The notes beneath the pieces are model-generated. The model was not told the origin of the DNA. It ran no database searches and saw only the letters and a program-made list of their open reading frames with translations. A stretch of DNA of 33,510 bases, from positions 1 to 33,510 of the forward strand of contig JAQVWF010000027.1 in assembly GCA_028698615.1 (NCBI GenBank). The letters are read 5' to 3'. Below are positions 1 to 7,673 of the stretch, piece after piece (the stretch's first letter is position 1; each line of letters starts with the position of its first letter). A program made the translations under genes and the position numbers. The stretch is from Syntrophorhabdaceae bacterium (lineage in GTDB: Bacteria > Desulfobacterota > Syntrophorhabdia > Syntrophorhabdales > Syntrophorhabdaceae).

Positions 1-1
1 A

Positions 2-136
2 ACACTATTGGATGGGTTTCAGGCACCCCAAAAGAAACCACAAGACTGCATACGCTATCTCGAATCGCTCGGTTTCAGTTATGGCCAGGCAAAAACGGCC
101 GTGTATAATTATCGGCTGGATGAGGGTTTAATATGA
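2..136 (+). CDS. 3' end of an unidentified protein gene (partial)
   Basis: An open frame enters from the left edge and ends at TGA 134-136, giving 44 residues. The tail is polar and alpha-helical in character, with IRYLESLGFSYGQAKTAVYN near its middle, and reads like the end of a small soluble domain. I do not recognise a family. The start and most of the gene lie outside the window, so length and function cannot be judged. Nothing follows it on this strand until the membrane protein at 1345. Confidence 0.4.
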   Translation, partial: TLLDGFQAPQKKPQDCIRYLESLGFSYGQAKTAVYNYRLDEGLI

Positions 137-515
137 AGATAAATATAGCAAACGGTCACGTACGGCTAGTCGCCCTAATATAGGGTTTTGGCTGATATAG
201 GTGTTACGCGCGCTAATTGTTCATGGCTGCAGCTCAAACTGTAGGCGTACTTCCAAATCCACACTCCTCCTTTTCACGCCCGCCACCTTCAGATGAATTA
301 AGATGACTTGATCAGGATCGAATCCCCTGGCGGAGAGTACGGTTGATTCCAGTAGGCTGTGGAGCTTTTCGCCCGTAATTCATATTTCCTCTGCCGCACT
401 ATTACTCCCGCTTTGTAGGTGAAGTCTTTTTGCCGACGGTGACTCGGAAGTGTCACGGACGGGATTGACGGGGCCGAACAGTTTGGAGGTGGACTGTGAG
501 CGGTCCTGTTTTAGA
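137..515. other. Intergenic stretch with a gene fragment
   Basis: About 380 bases without a complete gene. The right half, on the minus strand, holds the coding-looking fragment at 221-379 and an overlapping out-of-phase open frame of similar size (298-456, GTG start). No tRNA, clear terminator or repeat is visible. It lies downstream of the flavoprotein gene, so it may be its decayed former neighbour. Confidence 0.4.
221..379 (-). pseudogene. Coding-looking 52-codon fragment without a standard start
   Basis: On the minus strand, directly after an in-frame TGA at 380-382, a stop-free frame runs to TGA 221-223. Its composition is protein-like, with RGFDPDQVILIHLKVAG followed by an alternating acidic-hydrophobic end (EVRLQFEL). 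Its codons are GC-ending like the genes around it. There is no ATG, GTG or TTG at its head; the nearest ATG (381-383) is in another frame. I read it as the 3' part of a gene broken by a frameshift or stop. Alternatives are chance openness or a rare ATT start. No family recognised. Confidence 0.3.
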
Positions 516-1166
516 TCAGGCGGCCCCGCCGGCGAACCTTTCGCCCATCTCGAAGGCCTTCCGGCAATCCGCGGGGAAGACCTCTGCTCGTCTTGCTGCC
601 TTCTTATCGGGGTCGAAACGCGGGGCGTATATCCTGGAGTAGTTCTCGAACTGGTACGTGTCGTAGCACATGAGGGATTCCGATTCGCCGAATGTGGTTC
701 TCAGAAACATTTCATTGATATCGATGTGGTGGTGAAAGCCGCGTTCCCGCGCCATTTCCTCGGTAGCGCCCAGGGTGTAAATAAAACCCGTGGGGATCTT
801 TCGCGGGAAGAGGGTACCCGGCGGATCGGTATAGGTCATATAGGGGAAGAAGAGCCTCTCCACGAAGGACCGCATTTCTCCCGTGACGGTTCCGAAATAT
901 ATGGGTGAGCCCAGGATTACGGCGTCTGCGTCAACGATCTTTTCCAGAAGCGGGGTAAGCCCGTCTTCTACGGCGCACCTTCCGTAGCTTGGACCGCCTG
1001 TCGTCTTGCAGGCGAAGCAGCTTATACATCCCTTGTAGCTGAGGTCGTAGAGGTGGACAAGCTCGGTGTCTGCTCCCCGGGACGCGGCCCCTTCCAGGGC
1101 TTTTTCAAGAAGGGTCGCCGTGTTCCATTTCTTTCTCGGGCTTCCGTTTATCGCGATCATTTTCAT
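516..1166 (-). CDS. Iron-sulfur flavoprotein / NADPH-dependent FMN reductase-like protein
   Basis: 216 residues, the usual size for flavodoxin-like reductases. The N-terminus (MIAINGSPRKKWNTATLL) is the FMN phosphate-binding loop of the NADPH-dependent FMN reductase family. It is followed by a compact cysteine cluster, C47, C50, C53 and C64, as in iron-sulfur flavoproteins that hold a [4Fe-4S] cluster. ILGSPIYFGTVTGEMRSFVER around residue 88 is the second flavin-contacting segment. Family knowledge suggests a cytoplasmic electron-transfer protein typical of anaerobes; the physiological partner is unknown. It stands alone, divergent from the membrane protein at 1345, with a shared promoter region of about 180 bases. 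Confidence 0.88.
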   Translation of the reverse strand: MKMIAINGSPRKKWNTATLLEKALEGAASRGADTELVHLYDLSYKGCISCFACKTTGGPSYGRCAVEDGLTPLLEKIVDADAVILGSPIYFGTVTGEMRSFVERLFFPYMTYTDPPGTLFPRKIPTGFIYTLGATEEMARERGFHHHIDINEMFLRTTFGESESLMCYDTYQFENYSRIYAPRFDPDKKAARRAEVFPADCRKAFEMGERFAGGAA

Positions 1167-1344
1167 GAACTTTTCTCCTTTTTCCTACCCTGTAGGATAG
1201 CATTCACCGGGTTCCGGAGCAAGCGGCAACGCAATAAGACCGGCAAAGGGGGTGACATTTCCGTCTGGTGCAGCCGCCAGCCTGGAGAAATGTCGCCACG
1301 GGGTGCTATGTATCATGTATGGCGAAAAACGAATACGGAGTCTC

Positions 1345-2517
1345 ATGAACCCGACGGACCTTCTCCTGCAGTCCGCGAAGCTTGTAACACAGGTAGAGGA
1401 GCAGGTTGCCGCCATCGTCACGGCCATCGCCTTTTTTATGGGAAGCTCTCGGACAGTTTTTACGCTGTACAAAAAAGGCTACGAGAATATTGTTCCCTAT
1501 CTCAAGGATCAGACCGGCAGGTTTATGATCATCTGCGCCCTGTGCACACCCCTTCCATTCCTGGGCGGAACCGACGGCAAACCCGGCACGTTCATCGGGA
1601 CTTTCCCACGGATGGTCATATCTGCCGGATTTACGCAGGCAGGCAATGGGAAGGTCTTTGATAATCTCAATGCCGTCAAGGCCAAACTGGGAAAGGAGAT
1701 GGGCTCCGGGGAGCTTTCGGAAAAACTGACGAATATCAAGGAGGCGTCTCCCCTTACGGGGGTGAAGATCAAGTGGGTCGACGCCATCAAGGTCCGACTG
1801 GCCCAGCTCATTTTTCTTCTTCCCCTGATTCCCCCCTCGGCCTGCCTCGCCTTTTTTCATCCGGCCCTCGGTGCCTTCATGATGATGATCGGCTACGTCG
1901 TATCGGAATACATGGCGGTCATCTCGAGCGGCATCGGGGTGAACGTGGATACCGGCAACATGGTGTTCGTTCTTCAGACCGTCCGGGAACTGGTGCGCAG
2001 TTACATCGGGGCTATCACCGGTTTCCTTTTTCATACCCTGTTGATATTCACCTTCACGGGCGTCATTATCACCGCCGCCGTCAGGGCGGCTGTGTTTTGT
2101 ATCACCTTTCCCTTTTCCGTCGTTACCATGGCCTTTGATTCCCGCAGAGAGATATTCTTTCAAAACATCATCAAGGCCTTTGCCATCGCCTTGACCCCGG
2201 TCGTGGCAATCAATGTCCTCAATGTCCTGACCATGGCTTACGATCTCTTCATGAGCACAGGCATCACCGCCGGGATGGTCGAGGCCTATCTTTTCAGCAA
2301 TATCGATACGCTGAAGGACTCCGGAGTGTTTCCGATAGCGGGGGAGATGTACGGATTCATATTTCGGCTTTTCATCGTCACGGTCCTGGCACCCTCGGTG
2401 CTGAGCATCCCGGCCCTTGTCTTCCTGGCCGGGAGCTACCGCATTGCCTCTGAGGCCATAGGGGCAGGTTTGGGCTATTGCGGAGGAATGGGCGCGGGCG
2501 GCGGAGGGAGGGAGTAG
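1345..2517 (+). CDS. Polytopic inner-membrane protein of unknown function
   Basis: 390 residues from ATG 1345, chosen because GGAG ends 4 bases upstream; the frame stays open 31 codons further up, but that stretch looks non-coding. At least six long hydrophobic segments are visible: near residues 20-40, 56-75, 150-200 (probably two), 210-260 (two) and 275-300, with another near 335-370. The C-terminus is glycine-rich (GGMGAGGGG). A soluble loop with charged residues lies between residues 80 and 145. Hydropathy and the Gly-rich tail recall VirB6/TrbL-type or DotA-like secretion channel proteins, but I see no diagnostic motif and no other secretion genes nearby. Function is left open. Confidence 0.7.
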   Translation: MNPTDLLLQSAKLVTQVEEQVAAIVTAIAFFMGSSRTVFTLYKKGYENIVPYLKDQTGRFMIICALCTPLPFLGGTDGKPGTFIGTFPRMVISAGFTQAGNGKVFDNLNAVKAKLGKEMGSGELSEKLTNIKEASPLTGVKIKWVDAIKVRLAQLIFLLPLIPPSACLAFFHPALGAFMMMIGYVVSEYMAVISSGIGVNVDTGNMVFVLQTVRELVRSYIGAITGFLFHTLLIFTFTGVIITAAVRAAVFCITFPFSVVTMAFDSRREIFFQNIIKAFAIALTPVVAINVLNVLTMAYDLFMSTGITAGMVEAYLFSNIDTLKDSGVFPIAGEMYGFIFRLFIVTVLAPSVLSIPALVFLAGSYRIASEAIGAGLGYCGGMGAGGGGRE

Positions 2518-2563
2518 GGATTGACAGGGGCGGGACGTTGTATATAGCGCTCATGGCATCCTG

Positions 2564-2752
2564 TTGACGATAAATACCCCGAAGCTTGACATCGTGAAGT
2601 CCGATCCCGGTGACAACAAGGTCATCAAGTGTGCCGTTTCTCTTGAAGCCCGGTTTATCGTGTCGGGAGACAAAGAGTTGTTGGAGGCTCAGCACTATGT
2701 GGATGTTCGGATACTTGCACCGAGAGAGTTTCTGTCAATCGGGGATCCGTGA
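2564..2752 (+). pseudogene. C-terminal remnant of a PIN-domain toxin (VapC-like, COG1569 type)
   Basis: About 62 codons match the end of the putative PIN-family toxin group. DPGDNKVIKCAV carries the third conserved acidic position, IVSGDKELL the fourth, and VRILAPREFL is the typical closing strand. The N-terminal half with the first catalytic aspartate is absent, and only 46 bases separate this frame from the membrane-protein stop, so the 5' part is not simply missed. A TTG at 2564 could start translation, but the product could not form a PIN active site. No antitoxin gene is visible. It overlaps the convergent gene at 2735 by 18 bases. Confidence 0.6.
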
Positions 2753-3394
2753 AAGACTTCGTTTTCTTCGGGTCTCCCGGAAGGGTTTGAAAAAGAGAAG
2801 CGATGGCGTCAGGATGAAGGCATAGTTGCTCCAATGGGGATGGTAGAAGGATATAATCATCGCCAGGAGCGCAACGAAGCACGTAAGGAGTGATCTTGCC
2901 GTGCCCCGGCTGACTGCCCTCCGGTCGATGTTGTCGTCCACAAGTCTTGCCCCGTGTGTCGCGTAAAACCAGCTCAGCAGAAAGAGAAGCCCAAGGATCA
3001 GGAGATTCAGGTCAAAGATGAAATTTGTGATGTGGAGGTGGCTGTGGGCCGACATCCAGGCGGCGGTGAAGGGTACCATGACGATGAACATCAGGATTGC
3101 TATCTGTATCCAGAGAAAGCGGCGGTCCGTGCGTTTTATGTGGTGAAACTGCTGATGATGCGTTATCCAGAAGATCGCCAGCAGGACGAATGTGAGGGCG
3201 TAGCGGTGAAACTTGGCGATCTGTTTGAGGAATAACTGCGTTACCTGCCCTTCGTCAACGGCCGAACCGGCGCTGGGAAAGGTAAAATTCATGACAAGGA
3301 ATGTCATTGAGAAGGCAAAGATGCAGTCCGACAAGCTTTCGATGCGGTGAGTCGTCATGATGAATCGGTCGTCGGAAGGATGGGAATGCGCCAC
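2735..3394 (-). CDS. TMEM175/DUF1211 family membrane protein
   Basis: 219 residues from GTG 3394, or 207 from ATG 3358; neither has a good ribosome binding site. The first membrane helix carries RIESLSDCIFAFSMTFLV, the TMEM175 signature in which the family normally has FSD; here it is LSD. About five to six hydrophobic helices follow (near 55-75, 85-110, 120-145, 165-190 and 190-205), separated by basic loops such as HHIKRTDRRF. Bacterial TMEM175 proteins are potassium-permeable channels in the inner membrane; whether this one conducts is inference. It stands alone, convergent with the PIN remnant. Confidence 0.75.
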   Translation of the reverse strand: MAHSHPSDDRFIMTTHRIESLSDCIFAFSMTFLVMNFTFPSAGSAVDEGQVTQLFLKQIAKFHRYALTFVLLAIFWITHHQQFHHIKRTDRRFLWIQIAILMFIVMVPFTAAWMSAHSHLHITNFIFDLNLLILGLLFLLSWFYATHGARLVDDNIDRRAVSRGTARSLLTCFVALLAMIISFYHPHWSNYAFILTPSLLFFKPFRETRRKRSLSRIPD

Positions 3395-3561
3395 AGTGAT
3401 AACGCTTATATCACTTTCGCGCTGAAGGTGTCAATCGGGGGTTCTGGTATGATGCTTGCAACAGAAAATGGTATGGATAAGAGAGAGTCCATTGGGCACA
3501 CGAGGAGTGTGAACCCCGTACCTTGTTCGGTCACATGGATTTTCGGAAATAGGAGGACCCC

Positions 3562-3873
3562 ATGAAAGCTGCCCTTTTCTATCCCGTTATTCTTGCCTGT
3601 CTGTTGTTGGTTCCCATTGCGTCAGACAATGCTTCGGCCCAGACTTCAATCCAGCAGAAGATGAAAAGGTTCAACTGCGCGAAAGACCGCAGCGGCGTGA
3701 TGTTCTGCCGGAGAGTTGCCCCATCCGGACGGTTTGCGGGTCAGGAAGGGGTATACACGGAAAAGTCGGGAGGCAAGGTCTGCAAATGGAAATGCAGAAC
3801 CGAACAGGGTATCGAAACGTGCCAGGCGAGCGGCTCTGAGTGTACCGGCAAGACGCCGCCTCACTGGAGATAA
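3562..3873 (+). CDS. Small secreted cysteine-rich protein
   Basis: 103 residues from ATG 3562, preceded by a good AGGAGG-like site at about 3550. Residues 1-26 form a signal peptide ending ASA-Q. The mature part of about 77 residues has six cysteines (C39, C49, C74, C78, C87, C94), an even number consistent with three disulfides, and is basic. I know no family name. The probable location is the periplasm or outside the cell. It is convergent with the secreted protein gene at 3905, with only 31 bases between the stops, and is probably monocistronic. Confidence 0.65.
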   Translation: MKAALFYPVILACLLLVPIASDNASAQTSIQQKMKRFNCAKDRSGVMFCRRVAPSGRFAGQEGVYTEKSGGKVCKWKCRTEQGIETCQASGSECTGKTPPHWR

Positions 3874-3904
3874 GCGACACAAAAACAGTGCGGAACGGTC
3901 GGGG

Positions 3905-4381
3905 CTACTTGTCATTGTTGCAGTTCAACGTGAAATTGGCCTTCTTGGATTCCTTGGGACCGGGCGAGATGATCTTGATCGCCTGCCACCCTGAGGTGGA
4001 AAAACCGGGACCGCCTATGTGCCAGGTGTTGGAAACGGTCTGGGCGCCCTGTTTTGTGAAGGTTATCGTCTGGACGGGTCCCGTAACCCCATCACTCCGG
4101 ATGAACACATATTTTACAGTGACGGGTTTTGAAACGCTGATCATCCCTGCGGCGGCTATATGTCCTTTGAAGGTTATGACCGTGGGACATTTGCCTGAAT
4201 AGGATTCAGGCTGGGCCGCCATCATCGTCACTCCTATCTTTGGAATGGGGCGAAGCTTTTCCGCCTTCTCAACGGCCGGGATCTGCGGTTTTTGGGGAAG
4301 CTGTGCATAACCGGCGGTAATGCAAGCTGTGACGAGAAACATGGCTGCAAGGAAAACGAATAACGCTTGTCTTGAGGACAT
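3905..4381 (-). CDS. Secreted beta-sandwich-like protein of unknown function
   Basis: 158 residues from ATG 4381, preferred because GGGAGG sits 6 bases upstream on the minus strand; the frame continues 28 codons upstream without signal-like features. Residues 1-26 are a signal peptide (LFVFLAAMFLVTACITAGYA). A proline-rich linker to about residue 50 leads into one domain with alternating strands. That domain has YSGKCPTVITFKG near the start, FIRSDGVTGPVQTITFT in the middle and ANFTLNC at the end; the two cysteines probably pair. I recall similar single domains in secreted deltaproteobacterial and acidobacterial proteins but cannot name a Pfam entry. Confidence 0.6.
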   Translation of the reverse strand: MSSRQALFVFLAAMFLVTACITAGYAQLPQKPQIPAVEKAEKLRPIPKIGVTMMAAQPESYSGKCPTVITFKGHIAAAGMISVSKPVTVKYVFIRSDGVTGPVQTITFTKQGAQTVSNTWHIGGPGFSTSGWQAIKIISPGPKESKKANFTLNCNNDK

Positions 4382-4529
4382 CGATGCCTCCCTGTTGGGT
4401 TTTTTGTGTTTCCAATTAGTGTGGCTGGTGGTCCTATTGTAAGGGCTGGCGCGGACAAATGTCAAGCCCGCAAAGTTGCGTAAACGGGCATACGTGCCGG
4501 AAGATCAAAGAATGGTCTTTCCCTGTGTG

Positions 4530-5426
4530 TCAGGTTTCCAGGAGGATTCCCGCCAGGATCGACAGGCCGCAGATGAAATAGACCATTCGGACGTACTTGC
4601 CGTGGAGGTCGAGAAGAACCCAGTCATCCGTTTTCAGGATGATACGGATGAGTTTCAGAACAAGGAGTATGCTGACGAGCGACGCAAGCGCCCAGGGTGC
4701 CAGGAGTCCCGTGAGGACAAGCCAGAGGATGCTTGCGTAAATGAGGACGAAAAAGATGATAAGCCCCCGGAAGGCACCTTTCCTGCCAAGTCGGACGGCG
4801 AGGGTCATCTTCCCCGAGGCTTTGTCGGTCTTCATGTCGGGGAGGCTTTGATAATAGAGGATGGAGGCCACCATGATCCCGACGGGGATGGAGACGAGGA
4901 AAGGCTCGAGTGCGGGAGTCCCCGCCACTACCCAGTATGTGCCTGCAACCATGACGGGTCCCATATTGATCCCCACGAAGAGTTCGCCCAGTCCGTGATA
5001 GCCGTACCGTATGGGCGGGGCGATGTAGAAATAGCTGCTGAAGGCGGAGAAGAGGATGGGAACGGCGAGGAGATAAAGCCTGAAGTGAAAGACGATCACG
5101 GAGGCGATGAAAAAGGCGATGACGTAGAGGGCGACTATTACCCTGAGCATGGCCCGAGGGCTGATCTTCCCTTCCTGGATAACGCGGGAGCCCCCTATGG
5201 AGTCCCCGGCATCGGTCCCCACCAGGTGGTCAAAATAATCATTGGCAAGGTTCGTTATGAGATGAACGATGAGCGAACCGAGAAGGACGAGGAGAAAACG
5301 CCCTGGTCTCACGAAGCCCGTCGCCTTGACGGCCATTGACCAGCCGATAAAAAGGGGTATGAACGTGGCGACGAAAAAGGGTACCCTGCTTGCCTGGACC
5401 CACGCCTTCAGGGCATCGCCTGTCAT
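4530..5426 (-). CDS. menA: 1,4-dihydroxy-2-naphthoate prenyltransferase
   Basis: 298 residues, normal length for MenA. This UbiA-superfamily integral membrane enzyme attaches the polyprenyl tail to 1,4-dihydroxy-2-naphthoate. The first Asp-rich motif is NDYFDHLVGTD near residue 64, followed by GGSRVIQEGKISP, both of MenA rather than UbiA or MqnP type. The second motif is DMKTDKASGKMTLAVRLG near residue 197. About nine hydrophobic helices are visible. It is last in the minus-strand block, its ATG overlapping the methyltransferase stop by 4 bases. Together the two enzymes catalyse the last two steps of menaquinone synthesis. No earlier men or mqn genes are in this window. Confidence 0.9.
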   Translation of the reverse strand: MTGDALKAWVQASRVPFFVATFIPLFIGWSMAVKATGFVRPGRFLLVLLGSLIVHLITNLANDYFDHLVGTDAGDSIGGSRVIQEGKISPRAMLRVIVALYVIAFFIASVIVFHFRLYLLAVPILFSAFSSYFYIAPPIRYGYHGLGELFVGINMGPVMVAGTYWVVAGTPALEPFLVSIPVGIMVASILYYQSLPDMKTDKASGKMTLAVRLGRKGAFRGLIIFFVLIYASILWLVLTGLLAPWALASLVSILLVLKLIRIILKTDDWVLLDLHGKYVRMVYFICGLSILAGILLET

Positions 5427-6187
5427 GATGCCCCTTCCTCCGGTTTCGTCCCAACATGCAGGTATGTGACACCAAGGGTAAGGGGATATTTCATCACATT
5501 TACCATGCCGGCTTTTTCCATCATGGCCGCGAAGGCATCGGGCTGGGGAAAGTTCATGATCGAATCGGCAAGATAATGGTATGCCGCCGGATTGGGAGAG
5601 AACCGTTTCGCGAGGCGCGGAAGGATATGATTGAGATAGATGTGATACATGAACTTGAAGATGCGGTTTTGTATGAAGGTCATCTCGAGGACCATGACGG
5701 TGCCGCCCGGGACGGCGACACGGAGCATTTCCCTCAAGGCCCTTTCGCGGTCGGGGATGTTCCTGATGCCGAAGGCGACGGCGACGACATCGAAGGAATT
5801 GTCGCAGAAGGGAAGCTCCAGGGCGTCGCCCTGCATGAGGGTGACGCGCCGGTCAAGCCCCTTCCTTTTAACTTTATCTCGTCCCAGATCGAGCATCTCG
5901 AAGACGAAATCGACGCCGGTAACGTTGATACGGCTGTGCCTGCGAGCGGCGTCAATGGAAAGGTCTGCGGTGCCGCAGGCGACATCGAGAAATCTCCAGG
6001 TGTTGAAGAAACGCATTTTTTTCACGGTGAAGCGGCGCCATGCGATATCACGTCGCAGGCTCAGAAAGTGATTGAGGAAATCATATTTCCCGGTGATGGT
6101 GGAGAACATCTCTTTCACCATGCCGATGCGCTCTTTCTCCGATACGGCGCGTACCGATGGATATTTGCTGTCTACAGGCTTTTCCAT
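5423..6187 (-). CDS. ubiE: Demethylmenaquinone methyltransferase (UbiE/MenG)
   Basis: 254 residues, a SAM-dependent class I methyltransferase. The SAM-binding motif FLDVACGTADLSIDAA lies near residue 67. The family signatures FSTITGKYDFLNHFLSLRRD near 30 and AFGIRNIPDRERALREMLRV near 140 are those of UbiE/MenG/COQ5. Since it sits directly before menA and no ubiquinone genes are visible, methylation of demethylmenaquinone is the likelier role. Its start lies inside the permease gene (16-base overlap) and its stop overlaps menA by 4 bases, so translation is probably coupled along the operon. Confidence 0.92.
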   Translation of the reverse strand: MEKPVDSKYPSVRAVSEKERIGMVKEMFSTITGKYDFLNHFLSLRRDIAWRRFTVKKMRFFNTWRFLDVACGTADLSIDAARRHSRINVTGVDFVFEMLDLGRDKVKRKGLDRRVTLMQGDALELPFCDNSFDVVAVAFGIRNIPDRERALREMLRVAVPGGTVMVLEMTFIQNRIFKFMYHIYLNHILPRLAKRFSPNPAAYHYLADSIMNFPQPDAFAAMMEKAGMVNVMKYPLTLGVTYLHVGTKPEEGAS

Positions 6188-6918
6188 TTACAGAATTTCC
6201 TTTCAAGAAGCTCGAATATTTCGTACATGACGATGCCGATAATGGACAGGGAGATGATGCCCACAAACATTGTGGTATATTCGGCGCGCCCCCAGGAATC
6301 GATGATGTAGAAACCGAGGCCTTCGCTCGTCGCGATCGATTCGACGAGAAAGAGGACCGCCACCGCTGTTCCCACACCGATGCGCAGCGACGTGAAGATG
6401 CCGGGCAGGCTTACAGGCCAGACAACATGGAAGAAGAAATCGAACTTGCTTCCGCCTAAGGATGTCAGGGAATAAACGATCTCCTTCTCGATCTTGCGCG
6501 CACTGTCACGGGTGGTGATAAGGAGCTGAAAGAATATGATCATCGTGAGGAGGACGATCTTTCCCGTATCCCCCAGGCCGAAGAGGACGAAGATAACGGG
6601 CATGAGAACCACCTTCGGGATGGGGTATCCGAGATAGATAAGCGGCGCAAAGAGCCTGTCGAGCTTTTCGTTGCTGCCAAGGATGAGCCCGGCCGGTACG
6701 GCAAGAATGAAGGCGAAAAAGAGTCCGGCAAGGAGCCTGAGCACGCTCGCCTCGACGTGGATCCAGAAGGCTCCCGTCGCTATCTCCTCGAAACCGCGCG
6801 CGAACACCTTGAGGGGGTCCGGGAGGATGTTGCTGCCAAGCAGCAGGGAAAGGACATACCACAGGAAATAGATAAAGAGGATCGTGGCCGCGTAAATGGC
6901 TATGGTCCTTCTTTTCAT
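6172..6918 (-). CDS. ABC importer permease, SsuC/TauC/NrtB type
   Basis: 248 residues with six predicted membrane helices. The cytoplasmic EAA loop (SLGGSKFDFFFHVVWPVSLPG near residue 153) contacts the ATPase, and the closing pattern GIISLSIIGIVMYEIFELLERK is typical of the BPD_transp_1 permeases for sulfonate, taurine, nitrate or pyrimidine precursors. It probably acts as a homodimer in the inner membrane with the ATPase and binding protein encoded upstream. It overlaps the ATPase by 4 bases and the methyltransferase by 16. The substrate cannot be read from the permease. Confidence 0.9.
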   Translation of the reverse strand: MKRRTIAIYAATILFIYFLWYVLSLLLGSNILPDPLKVFARGFEEIATGAFWIHVEASVLRLLAGLFFAFILAVPAGLILGSNEKLDRLFAPLIYLGYPIPKVVLMPVIFVLFGLGDTGKIVLLTMIIFFQLLITTRDSARKIEKEIVYSLTSLGGSKFDFFFHVVWPVSLPGIFTSLRIGVGTAVAVLFLVESIATSEGLGFYIIDSWGRAEYTTMFVGIISLSIIGIVMYEIFELLERKFCKWKSL

Positions 6919-7673
6919 TCGAGACTCTCCAGGATACGCCTGAGCTGGCCGGTACGCTCAAAGAAAGCCGGATCGTTCCGGTATTCGGCGCTGCCCATCC
7001 CCGGATTGTCCATGACGGCGCTGATCCCTTGGGCGTTATTGTCGAGGACAATGATCCTTCGCCCCAGGAAGACAGCTTCCTCGATATTGTGGGTTACAAT
7101 AATGAAACTGAACCTGCGCTGGGCGAAGACAGCAAGAAGGTTGTTCTGGAGCCTCTCCCGCGTGACGGTGTCGATGGCGGCGAAGGGTTCATCGAGAAGC
7201 AAAAGGAGCGGGTTCAGAAGCAGCGCCCTGGCGAGGGCGACACGCTGGCGCTGGCCGCCGCTCAACTGGGCCGGGTAGAGATAATCCAGCCCTTCGATGT
7301 CAAGGTCCCTTTTCACAAAATCCAGCCTTTTTTGGGGCACCGTGATACCCTGGAGCCGTGCGCCCAGAGTGATATTGGCGTCCACCGTTTTCCACGGAAA
7401 GAGCCCGTAGTGCTGGAGCACAAGGGCGATTCTGCGCTCCGGGGCTGACAAGGGGTTGTTTTTGAAGATGATGGTGCCCGTTGTCGGCGGGAGGAGTCCC
7501 GCAATGGCGAGTAAAAGGGTTGTCTTACCGCACCCCGACGGGCCCACAATGGCAAGGCAGTCGCGAAAAGAAAGTCCAAGGTCGATCCCGTGGAGGACCG
7601 TCTTTATCTGGTTCTCATTTTGAAAAGTCTTACCGAGCCCCTCTATGGAGAGGAACCTACCGGATGTAGCCAT
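6915..7673 (-). CDS. ABC importer ATP-binding protein, SsuB/TauB/NrtD type
   Basis: 252 residues from ATG 7673, chosen because it gives the normal family length and begins just before the first strand (FLSIEGLGKTF); the frame is open 23 codons further into the binding-protein gene. Walker A is GPSGCGKTT near residue 44, the Q-loop is LVLQHYGLFPW, the ABC signature is LSGGQRQRVALARAL, Walker B is LLLLLDEPFAAID, and the H-loop is IIVTHNIEEA. All catalytic elements are intact. It overlaps the upstream binding-protein gene by 17 bases and the downstream permease by 4. Confidence 0.92.
   Translation of the reverse strand: MATSGRFLSIEGLGKTFQNENQIKTVLHGIDLGLSFRDCLAIVGPSGCGKTTLLLAIAGLLPPTTGTIIFKNNPLSAPERRIALVLQHYGLFPWKTVDANITLGARLQGITVPQKRLDFVKRDLDIEGLDYLYPAQLSGGQRQRVALARALLLNPLLLLLDEPFAAIDTVTRERLQNNLLAVFAQRRFSFIIVTHNIEEAVFLGRRIIVLDNNAQGISAVMDNPGMGSAEYRNDPAFFERTGQLRRILESLE

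Noticed and set aside
4476-5339. Long plus-strand open frame opposite menA
   Set aside because: It is antisense to a clear MenA gene, is extremely rich in Asp, Glu, Gly and His, and has no domain; this is a codon-bias mirror.
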